From positions 1 through 15,133 of the forward strand of contig JAGXRS010000348.1 in NCBI GenBank assembly GCA_018335615.1: a stretch of 15,133 nucleotides of DNA, read 5' to 3'. Below, piece after piece: positions 7,696 to 14,238 of this stretch. The DNA comes from Hydrogenophaga sp. (GTDB lineage: Bacteria > Pseudomonadota > Gammaproteobacteria > Burkholderiales > Burkholderiaceae_C). The first letter of the stretch is position 1. Every line of letters begins with the position of its first letter. The notes below the pieces were generated by a model that worked only from the letters and a program-made list of their open reading frames with translations, was not told the origin of the DNA and did no database searches. The position numbers and the translations under genes were made by a program.

Positions 7696-7772
7696 AGGCG
7701 CGTAGCTCAGCTGGTTAGAGCACCACCTTGACATGGTGGGGGTCGTTGGTTCGAGTCCAATCGCGCCTACCA
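7696..7772 (+). tRNA. tRNA-Val (anticodon GAC)
   Basis: The cloverleaf is complete. The acceptor AGGCGCG pairs with CGCGCCT (7762-7768), followed by discriminator A and an encoded CCA. The D-arm is TAGCTCAGCTGGTTAGAGC. The anticodon stem CCACC/GGTGG encloses TTGACAT, placing GAC at 7730-7732, and the T-arm has GGTTCGAGTCC. From the D-arm through the T-arm it is almost identical to E. coli tRNA-Val(GAC). It lies 58 bases after relA, with no terminator between. Confidence 0.97.
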
Positions 7773-7795
7773 AATTCATCCAGCGAATTTGGTTC

Positions 7796-7831
7796 AAAAA
7801 AGGGTCTGACCTCACGGTCAGGCCCTTTTTT
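7796..7831 (+). terminator. Intrinsic terminator after tRNA-Val
   Basis: CTGACC (7806-7811) and GGTCAG (7816-7821) enclose TCAC. The stem extends by a T-G wobble, GGG/CCC and A6/T6, ending in TTTTTT at 7826-7831. The flanking A-run also makes it usable from the minus strand. It closes the tRNA-Val transcript and probably relA read-through. Confidence 0.9.
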
Positions 7832-7945
7832 GTTGGTGGGAGCGCCCACCCATCGCTCCCCGTGCCGCCTTGTGCCCACATGGCCCGATCTGGCTTATCC
7901 TTGAGCGCTGATTGACCCGCCTGTGTACCCACCGAAAGTCCCGTC

Positions 7946-8488
7946 GTGCAAAAACCCAAGGCTGCCCCAGCCCCGTCACCCGCCCGTGCTCTGCGGGTGA
8001 TCAAGAAGTACCCGAACCGGCGGCTGTACGACACCGACACTTCGTCGTACATCACCTTGGCCGAGGTGAAGGCGCTGGTGATGGACAACGAGCCTTTTGT
8101 GGTGCGTGACGCCAAATCCAACGAAGACTTGACCCGCAGCATCTTGCTGCAGATCATCCTGGAAGAGGAAACCGCAGGGGTGCCGATCTTCACCGAGCAG
8201 GTGCTGGCCAACATCATCCGTTTCTATGGACACGCCATGCAGGACTTCATGGGTTCTTACCTGGAGAAGAACGTCCAGATCTTCATGGACCTGCAGCACC
8301 GGATGGCCGAGCAGTCCAGTGGCATCACCCCGGAGACGTGGAAGCAGTTCATGAATGTCCAGTCGCCCATGATGCAGGGCATGATGGGGACTTACCTGGA
8401 GCAGTCGCGCTCGGCTTTCACGCAGATGCAGGAGCAGATGCAGAAAAACAGCGAGCAGATGCTCGCCGCGCTCGGGCTCAAGCGCTGA
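7946..8488 (+). CDS. phaR: Polyhydroxyalkanoate synthesis regulator PhaR
   Basis: This 180-residue cytoplasmic DNA-binding protein regulates PHB synthesis. Known PhaR proteins repress phasin and their own gene and are released when they bind nascent PHB granules. The N-terminal PHB-accumulation regulatory domain begins IKKYPNRRLYDT (19-30) and continues through YITLAEV (35-41), DAKSNEDLTRS (55-65) and the segment around FTEQVLANIIRFYG (82-95). The C-terminal half is rich in Met and Gln and amphipathic (about 98-172), consistent with granule binding and oligomerisation. The start is GTG, with only a weak GAAAG upstream. No longer start is available. No phaC, phaA, phaB or phaP gene lies in the window. 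The gene is 114 bases past the tRNA-Val terminator and 97 bases before rimO. Confidence 0.93.
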   Translation: MQKPKAAPAPSPARALRVIKKYPNRRLYDTDTSSYITLAEVKALVMDNEPFVVRDAKSNEDLTRSILLQIILEEETAGVPIFTEQVLANIIRFYGHAMQDFMGSYLEKNVQIFMDLQHRMAEQSSGITPETWKQFMNVQSPMMQGMMGTYLEQSRSAFTQMQEQMQKNSEQMLAALGLKR

Positions 8489-8573
8489 GCGTCTCGTCGC
8501 CGGCGTTCGGGTGCCACCGGTCTGGCGGAAGTGGCTTGCAGCATGTCGCCCTGTGCGGTCGGGAGCACTCTGA

Positions 8574-8579
8574 GACAAT
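8574..8579 (+). promoter_or_regulatory. Candidate -10 element of rimO, close to its start codon
   Basis: GACAAT (4 of 6 matches to TATAAT) ends 6 bases before the rimO ATG, so transcription would start at or near the A of the start codon. No clear -35 is visible. No Shine-Dalgarno precedes this ATG, which fits a leaderless transcript. Confidence 0.4.
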
Positions 8580-8585
8580 CCCCGG

Positions 8586-9971
8586 ATGACTGACACCGTT
8601 GCCACACCGGGCGCCGCCGCGCCCAAGGTCGGATTTGTGAGCCTGGGTTGTCCCAAGGCCCTGACCGACTCCGAACTCATCCTCACCCAGCTCAGCGCCG
8701 AGGGTTACCAGACCTCCAAGACCTTTGCAGGCGCCGATCTGGTGATCGTCAACACCTGCGGCTTCATCGACGACGCCGTGCGCGAAAGCCTGGACACCAT
8801 TGGCGAGGCCCTGGCCGAGAACGGCAAGGTCATCGTGACCGGCTGTCTGGGCGCCCGCACGGGTGAAGACGGCGGCAACCTGGTGCGCAACATGCACCCC
8901 AGTGTGCTGGCCGTCACCGGCCCGCACGCCACACACGAGGTGATGACGGCGGTGCACACGCACCTGCCCAAGCCGCACGATCCGTTCGTGGATCTGGTAC
9001 CCGCTCAGGGCATCAAGCTCACGCCGCGACACTACGCTTATCTCAAGATCAGCGAAGGCTGCAACCATCGCTGTACCTTCTGCATCATCCCGTCCATGCG
9101 CGGCGACCTGGTGAGCCGGCCCATCGGTGACGTGCTGACCGAAGCGCGCAAGCTCTTTGAGGCGGGTGTGAAGGAACTGCTGGTGGTGAGTCAGGACACC
9201 TCGGCCTACGGGGTGGATGTTCAGTACCGCACGGGTTTCTGGGACGGCAAGCCCGTGAAGACGCGCATGCTGGATCTGGTGCGTTCTCTGGGCGAGATCG
9301 CCAAGGGCTACGGCGCCTGGGTTCGCCTGCACTACGTGTACCCGTATCCGCACGTGGACGAGATCATCCCGCTCATGGCCGAAGGCCTGTGCCTGCCGTA
9401 TCTGGACGTGCCCTTGCAGCACAGCCATCCGGATGTGCTCAGGCGCATGAAGCGCCCGGCCAGTGGCGAGAAGAACCTGGAGCGCATCGCGCGCTGGCGC
9501 GAACTGTGCCCCGAGATCGTGGTGCGCAGCACCTTCATTGCCGGCTTCCCGGGAGAGACCGAGGCCGAGTTCCAGCACCTGCTGGACTTTGTGGCCGAGG
9601 CTCGCATCGACCGGGCCGGCTGCTTCGCTTTTTCGCCGGTGCAGGGCGCGGCCGCGAACGCGCTGGCCGACCCGGTGCCGGCCGCGTTGCGCGAAGAGCG
9701 CCGTGCGCGCTTCATGGCCGTGGCAGAGGCGGTGTCGGCCGAGAAGCTGCGCGAGCGCGTGGGCGCCACCATGCAGGTGCTGGTGGACTCGGCGCCGGGC
9801 CTGGGCAAGAAGGGTGGCGTGGGACGCAGCTATGCCGATGCTCCCGAGATTGACGGGCTGGTGCGTTTGCTGCCGCCCGAGAAGATCAGCAAGACACTGA
9901 AGGTGGGTGAGTTCACCAAGGCGCGCATCGTGGCAGCGCAGGGGCACGACCTCGTGGCGGTCCCGGTTTGA
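8586..9971 (+). CDS. rimO: Ribosomal protein S12 methylthiotransferase RimO
   Basis: This 461-residue radical-SAM enzyme adds a methylthio group to the conserved aspartate of ribosomal protein S12. The N-terminal UPF0004 domain supplies the auxiliary 4Fe-4S cluster ligands C22, C58 and C87. The radical-SAM motif CNHRCTFC places C159, C163 and C166, followed by IIPSMRG (167-173), a RimO hallmark. VPLQHSHPDVLRRMKR (275-290) is the MTTase core signature, and a TRAM domain occupies about 392-460. RimO rather than MiaB is indicated by VGFVSLGCPKALTDSE at the N-terminus and by overall length. The ATG at 8586 has no Shine-Dalgarno. It follows phaR in the same orientation, but its own promoter is plausible. 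A strong terminator lies 76 bases after the stop. Confidence 0.96.
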   Translation: MTDTVATPGAAAPKVGFVSLGCPKALTDSELILTQLSAEGYQTSKTFAGADLVIVNTCGFIDDAVRESLDTIGEALAENGKVIVTGCLGARTGEDGGNLVRNMHPSVLAVTGPHATHEVMTAVHTHLPKPHDPFVDLVPAQGIKLTPRHYAYLKISEGCNHRCTFCIIPSMRGDLVSRPIGDVLTEARKLFEAGVKELLVVSQDTSAYGVDVQYRTGFWDGKPVKTRMLDLVRSLGEIAKGYGAWVRLHYVYPYPHVDEIIPLMAEGLCLPYLDVPLQHSHPDVLRRMKRPASGEKNLERIARWRELCPEIVVRSTFIAGFPGETEAEFQHLLDFVAEARIDRAGCFAFSPVQGAAANALADPVPAALREERRARFMAVAEAVSAEKLRERVGATMQVLVDSAPGLGKKGGVGRSYADAPEIDGLVRLLPPEKISKTLKVGEFTKARIVAAQGHDLVAVPV

Positions 9972-10047
9972 CGGCGCCGCCCCGCGGCGTGAACAGGGCG
10001 GCCCCGGTGGTCGCGTTGGAGCGAAGCGGGGCAGTGTGCCCGGTAGC

Positions 10048-10086
10048 AAAAAAAGACCTGTCGGCTCGCGCCGCACAGGTCTTTTT
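10048..10086. terminator. Bidirectional intrinsic terminator after rimO
   Basis: A-rich AAAAAGACCTGT (10050-10061) pairs with ACAGGTCTTTTT (10075-10086). An inner CGGC/GCCG stem has a TCGC loop and one bulged C. T5 follows on the plus strand and T7 would follow on the minus strand, so it ends rimO and backs up the tRNA-Leu terminator. Confidence 0.9.
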
Positions 10087-10104
10087 CATTTGGTCTTCAA
10101 AAAC

Positions 10105-10141
10105 AAAAAAAGGGTTGCAAACTTCACGTTTGCAACCCTTT
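10105..10141 (-). terminator. Intrinsic terminator of tRNA-Leu
   Basis: AAAGGGTTGCAAAC (10109-10122) and its exact complement (10128-10141) form a 14-bp stem with a 5-base loop. On the minus strand it is followed by a T-run interrupted once by G (TTTTTTTGTTTTT). It starts 5 bases after the encoded CCA of tRNA-Leu. Confidence 0.92.
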
Positions 10142-10146
10142 ATGAT

Positions 10147-10231
<85 letters not shown>

Positions 10232-10248
10232 TATTCAGGAAAGACGCT

Positions 10249-10277
10249 AGTATAGCACGACAATTTCAACGAAACAA
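10249..10277 (-). promoter_or_regulatory. Promoter of tRNA-Leu, lying in the rnr leader
   Basis: Read on the minus strand, TTGTTT (10277-10272) is followed after 17 bases by TATACT (10254-10249), preceded by TGC as an extended -10. Transcription would start near 10242, about 11 bases before the tRNA. The -35 ends 3 bases before the rnr start codon on the other strand. Confidence 0.7.
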
Positions 10278-10280
10278 ACA

Positions 10281-12569
10281 GTGAACGAAAAAAATAGCCT
10301 GCTGGCCGAATTTGAAGGTGTTGTGTCTGGTCACCGTGACGGACATGGCTTTGTGATCCGCGACGATGGACAGGCCGATATTTACCTGCCGTCCAACGAG
10401 ATGCGGGCGGTTCTGCACAAGGACCGGGTCAAGGCGCGCATCGTGCGCCTGGATCGAAAAGGGCGCCCCGAGGGGCGGGTGACCGAAATCGTCGAGCGCT
10501 CGAACTCGCCCATCATCGGGCGGTTGCTGCAGGAAAGTGGCGTGTGGCTGGTGGCCCCGGAAGACAAGCGTTATGGGCAGGATGTCCTGATCCCCAAGGG
10601 CGCCACAGGGGCAGCCAAGCCGGGCGAGGTGGTGGTGGTCGAGCTGACCGAGCCGCCGGCCCTCTATGGGCAGCCGGTGGGGCGCGTGAAGGAGGTGCTC
10701 GGCGAGATCGACGACCCGGGCATGGAGATCGAGATCGCGGTGCGCAAGTACGACGTGCCGCATGTGTTTTCCGACGCCGCGATCAGCCAGGCCCGTGGCC
10801 TGCCCGATCATGTGCGTTCGGCGGATCACCAGAACCGTGTCGATCTGCGCGACGTGCCGCTGGTGACCATCGACGGTGAAGATGCGCGGGACTTCGACGA
10901 TGCCGTGTACTGCGAGCCGGCCAAGGTGGGGCGGGGCAAGGGCTGGCGCCTGCTGGTGGCGATTGCCGATGTGAGCCATTATGTGCAGACGGGCTCGCCG
11001 ATTGACGTGGATGCCTATGAACGCGCCACCTCCGTGTACTTTCCGCGCCGGGTGATTCCCATGCTGCCCGAGAAGCTCTCGAACGGGCTGTGCTCGCTCA
11101 ACCCGGGCGTGGAGCGTTTGTGCATGGTGTGCGACATGTTGGTCAACGCCAAGGGCGAAATTCATGCGTACCAGTTCTACCCCGCGGTGATGTTCAGCCA
11201 CGCTCGCTTTACTTACACCGAGGTGGCGGCGATCCTGCAGAACACCCGTGGCCCGGAAGCGCACCAGCGCAAGGCACTGGTGCCGTACCTGCTGAACCTG
11301 CACGACGTGTACAAGGCCCTGCTGCTGGCCCGTCAGGCACGTGGTGCGGTGGACTTCGAAACGGTCGAAACGCAGATCGTGGCCGATGAGTCTGGCCGTA
11401 TCGAGAAAATCATCCCGCGCACGCGCAACGACGCCCACAAGCTGATCGAAGAGGCCATGCTCGCCGCCAACGTGTGCTCGGCCGATTTCATTGGTGAAGG
11501 CAAGCACACGGGCCTGTTCCGTGTGCATGAAGGGCCCACGCCCGAGAAGCAGGACATCCTGCGCAACTACCTCAAGGCGATGGGCGTGTCGCAGACGATC
11601 AGCGACAACCCGCGTCCGGCCGAGTTCCAGCACATCGCCAACGCGACCAAGGACCGGCCGGAGGCGCAGCAGATCCACACCATGCTGTTGCGCTCCATGC
11701 AGCAGGCGATTTACACGCCGCTCAACGAAGGACACTTCGGCCTGGCCTTCGAGGCCTACACCCATTTCACGAGCCCGATCCGGCGCTACCCCGACCTGCT
11801 GGTGCACCGGGTCATCAAGGCGATCCTGAACGGCCAGCGCTACCAGCTGCCGGTGCTGCCGACCCCGGGCGAGGCACACGCCAAGCTGAGCAAGCGCCTG
11901 GCCGGGCGCGTCAAGCCGCCGACGGGTGAGCCGGTGAAGAAGTTGTCCAGCGACACCCTGGCCTGGCAGGCGGCGGGCCTGCACTGCAGCGCCAACGAAC
12001 GCCGGGCCGACGAGGCCAGCCGCGATGTGGAGGCCTGGCTCAAGTGCAAGTACATGCGCGAGCACCTGGGCGAGGAGTTCACCGGGGTGGTCAGCTCGGT
12101 CACCAGCTTCGGCCTGTTCGTCACGCTGGACGCCATGTACGTGGAGGGTCTGGTGCACATCACCGAACTGGGTGGCGAGTACTTCCGCTTTGACGAGGCC
12201 CGGCAGGAGCTGCGGGGCGAGCGCACTGGCATCCGCTACGCGCTTGGGTCGCGCGTGCAGGTGCAGGTGAGTCGCGTCGATCTGGACGGCCGGCGCATCG
12301 ATTTCCGCCTGGTCACGGGCGAAGACGACCTGCTCTTGCGGGCCATGCGCGACAAGGCTGGTGATGCCACTGATACAGAACCCGGCAGCGCGCGTGGCGC
12401 CAAGCCCCGTCGCTCGCGTTCGCGCGACAGCGGGGGGCAGGGTGCGGCCGCGCCCGCTGCCGCACCCGCTGGCCGTGAAGCGGCGGCACCGCGCAAGACT
12501 TCGGGTCGCAAGGCCGAGCGCAGCGCTGCCCGCAGCACGGCTGGCAAAGCTCGCAAGAGCCGCCGCTGA
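10281..12569 (+). CDS. rnr: Ribonuclease R
   Basis: This 762-residue 3'-to-5' exoribonuclease degrades structured RNA and supports trans-translation and ribosome quality control. It opens directly in the first cold-shock domain (about 10-70, GHRDGHGF at 18-25), then a second (about 75-140). The RNB catalytic domain carries DGEDARDFDD (198-207) with the metal-binding aspartates D198, D201, D204, D206 and D207 region intact. An S1 domain spans about 597-677, and an Arg/Lys/Ala tail about 700-762. It lacks the roughly 80-residue helix-turn-helix N-terminus of E. coli RNase R (813 residues). An in-frame stop at 10248-10250 and no other usual start codon before the GTG at 10281 rule out a longer start. 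There is no Shine-Dalgarno, and the leader is A-rich. The next gene starts 31 bases later. Confidence 0.95.
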   Translation: MNEKNSLLAEFEGVVSGHRDGHGFVIRDDGQADIYLPSNEMRAVLHKDRVKARIVRLDRKGRPEGRVTEIVERSNSPIIGRLLQESGVWLVAPEDKRYGQDVLIPKGATGAAKPGEVVVVELTEPPALYGQPVGRVKEVLGEIDDPGMEIEIAVRKYDVPHVFSDAAISQARGLPDHVRSADHQNRVDLRDVPLVTIDGEDARDFDDAVYCEPAKVGRGKGWRLLVAIADVSHYVQTGSPIDVDAYERATSVYFPRRVIPMLPEKLSNGLCSLNPGVERLCMVCDMLVNAKGEIHAYQFYPAVMFSHARFTYTEVAAILQNTRGPEAHQRKALVPYLLNLHDVYKALLLARQARGAVDFETVETQIVADESGRIEKIIPRTRNDAHKLIEEAMLAANVCSADFIGEGKHTGLFRVHEGPTPEKQDILRNYLKAMGVSQTISDNPRPAEFQHIANATKDRPEAQQIHTMLLRSMQQAIYTPLNEGHFGLAFEAYTHFTSPIRRYPDLLVHRVIKAILNGQRYQLPVLPTPGEAHAKLSKRLAGRVKPPTGEPVKKLSSDTLAWQAAGLHCSANERRADEASRDVEAWLKCKYMREHLGEEFTGVVSSVTSFGLFVTLDAMYVEGLVHITELGGEYFRFDEARQELRGERTGIRYALGSRVQVQVSRVDLDGRRIDFRLVTGEDDLLLRAMRDKAGDATDTEPGSARGAKPRRSRSRDSGGQGAAAPAAAPAGREAAAPRKTSGRKAERSAARSTAGKARKSRR

Positions 12570-12600
12570 CGGGCGGACGAGGAATGACCGGGAGATGGAC

Positions 12601-13542
12601 ATGTCGAACAGCCCCACCGACAAGCCCCCCCGGTCGCGGGCATCGCCCTCGCGCCGCAAGCCGGCACCGGTGCCCACCGATCGACCGCTGCGGATCGGGG
12701 TGTCGGCCCGGCTGCTCTACCATGTGCCGCCCGAGCTGGGGTTCCGCAACAAGAACCTGCAGTACATCGAGCAGTCGCTGGCGCACTGGATCATGGAGCA
12801 TGGCGCGGTGGCCTTCATGGTGCCGGCCGTGGCGCACGACAGCAAGCACGCGGCGCGGCATCTCAAGGTGGACCATGTTGTGCAGGAACTCGATGCCCTG
12901 GTGTTGCAGGGTGGTGCCGACGTGGCACCCCAGACCTATGGCCAGACCCCCATCGACCCGCGCTGGCAGGGCGATGTGGTGCGCGACCGTTACGAACTCG
13001 GGCTGCTGCGCGCCTTCCTGCAGCAGAAGAAGCCGGTGCTGGGCGTCTGCCGTGGTGCGCAACTGCTCAATGTTGCCTTCGGCGGCACGCTGTACCAGGA
13101 CATCGCCACGCAGTGTCCGGCCGCCCACGCCCATGTGGACACCGATCTGTACGACCAGCTGGAGCACGACGTGACGTTTCTGCAGGGCAGCCGCCTCACG
13201 GATCTCTATCCCACCGCCTCGCAGCTGCGGGTGACCAGCATCCACCACCAGGCGGTGGCCGATCTGGGCAAGGGCATGGTGGTGGAAGCGGTGTCCACGA
13301 TCGACGGCATGGTCGAGGCCATCCGCTGGTCGGGCGATGCCTACGCGCGCGGCGTGCAGTGGCACCCCGAGTTCCACCACGGTCGCGATTCGCTGGCCGA
13401 CAGCTCGCCCATCATGCTCGACTTTCTTCAAGCTTCCCGTGCGGCCGCTCTGCAGCGGCTGGCCGACGGGCGGGAGTCCGATCCACGCCCACCCAAGGCG
13501 CCGCTCCTGCTGGACCTGGAACCGACCGCCAAGGTCGGGTGA
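12601..13542 (+). CDS. Gamma-glutamyl-gamma-aminobutyrate hydrolase family protein (peptidase C26)
   Basis: This 313-residue class-I glutamine-amidotransferase-like enzyme resembles PuuD, which cleaves gamma-glutamyl bonds such as gamma-Glu-GABA in putrescine breakdown. A basic, Ser/Pro-rich N-terminus (1-28) has no signal sequence. The domain starts RIGVSARL (31-38). The LQGGADVAPQ motif (102-111), nucleophile C150 in GVCRGAQLLN, HHQAV (215-219), H255 and E257 in QWHPEF complete the family's Cys-His-Glu triad. The ATG at 12601 is preferred over one at 12595 because GGAG lies 6 bases before it. It follows rnr by 31 bases, suggesting a shared transcript, but no polyamine genes are nearby, so the true gamma-glutamyl substrate is open. 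The C-terminal 30 residues are low-complexity Pro/Leu-rich. Confidence 0.88.
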   Translation: MSNSPTDKPPRSRASPSRRKPAPVPTDRPLRIGVSARLLYHVPPELGFRNKNLQYIEQSLAHWIMEHGAVAFMVPAVAHDSKHAARHLKVDHVVQELDALVLQGGADVAPQTYGQTPIDPRWQGDVVRDRYELGLLRAFLQQKKPVLGVCRGAQLLNVAFGGTLYQDIATQCPAAHAHVDTDLYDQLEHDVTFLQGSRLTDLYPTASQLRVTSIHHQAVADLGKGMVVEAVSTIDGMVEAIRWSGDAYARGVQWHPEFHHGRDSLADSSPIMLDFLQASRAAALQRLADGRESDPRPPKAPLLLDLEPTAKVG

Positions 13543-13654
13543 GCCCGGGCGGGTGGCTGCTAGCCTCTAAACTCGGATGGCCCATGTTGGGTGGGCTCGG
13601 ACCTGTGCTGCGGCCAGCCGCCTTCGCTTTCTTCCCTTTACCGGACCCATTTGC
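13543..13654 (+). promoter_or_regulatory. Intergenic region upstream of the YggT gene
   Basis: This 112-base gap contains TAAACT (13568-13573), a plausible -10 without a good -35, and a small inverted repeat GCCCA-N7-TGGGC (13580-13596). No terminator for the preceding gene and no clear Shine-Dalgarno for the next are visible. Confidence 0.3.
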
Positions 13655-14206
13655 ATGCGCGTCGTCTTTTTTCTGCTCGACACCCTGTTTTTTTTCCTGG
13701 TTGCCGCTGCGCTCCTGCGCGCCTGGATGAACCACCTCCGGATCAACATGTCGGCCCAGCCGGGACGTCTGGCCATGGCCATGACGGACTGGCTTGTGGC
13801 GCCGGTGCGTCGCATCTTGCCGCGCTCGATGGCCCAGAGCATGGTGGACTGGGGCAGCCTGATGGCCGCTGTGCTGCTGGCCCTGGCCTACGGCGGCCTG
13901 TGGCTGATCCTCGCCACCGGGCTCACCCAGACCGCCGCGTCGCCGGCGGCCATGTTGCTGGCCATTCCCGTCATGGCGTTCAAGCTCGTTCTGCGCACCG
14001 TGCTGCAGGGTCTCATGGTGATGCTGCTGGCCTATGCCGTGCTGTCGTGGGTGCAACCCCATGCACCGGTGCAAGCCACGCTGGAGCGCCTGTGTGCCCC
14101 CTTGCTGCGCCCGATCCGTCGCCTGATACCCCTGGTGGGTGGAGTGGACCTGTCGGTGCTTGTGCTCATCATCTTGCTGCAGGTCGGCCTGATCCTGCTG
14201 GCCTGA
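13655..14206 (+). CDS. yggT: YggT-family integral membrane protein
   Basis: This 183-residue inner-membrane protein is built from two YggT repeats. Hydrophobic segments lie at about 3-22, 66-90, 97-130 (one or two passes) and 163-183. Each repeat has the family's amphipathic Pro/Arg motif: APVRRILP (49-56) and APLLRPIRRLIP (148-159). E. coli YggT is of similar size with the same two-repeat layout. The family is associated with osmotic and ion stress in some bacteria and with plastid membrane complexes in phototrophs, but no reaction is established. The ATG at 13655 fits the start of the first repeat. The frame can be opened to 13577 but adds no family sequence. It converges with the dehydratase gene, leaving 32 bases between stops. 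Confidence 0.9.
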   Translation: MRVVFFLLDTLFFFLVAAALLRAWMNHLRINMSAQPGRLAMAMTDWLVAPVRRILPRSMAQSMVDWGSLMAAVLLALAYGGLWLILATGLTQTAASPAAMLLAIPVMAFKLVLRTVLQGLMVMLLAYAVLSWVQPHAPVQATLERLCAPLLRPIRRLIPLVGGVDLSVLVLIILLQVGLILLA

Positions 14207-14238
14207 GGTCCGGGGCGCTTCCTCGACTGGGCGTTCGC

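Noticed and set aside
7696..7772. tRNA-Val as an integration (att) site
   Set aside because: No integrase gene, no repeat of the tRNA 3' end and no foreign composition nearby. The flanking genes are ordinary core genes.
8478..10076. A 532-residue open frame antisense to rimO
   Set aside because: His/Gln/Ala-rich shadow without motifs. It also runs across the rimO terminator.
10266..12677. An 803-residue open frame antisense to rnr
   Set aside because: Same cause: GC-rich codon bias suppresses stops in this antisense frame. It shows no motifs, and rnr is clearly coding.
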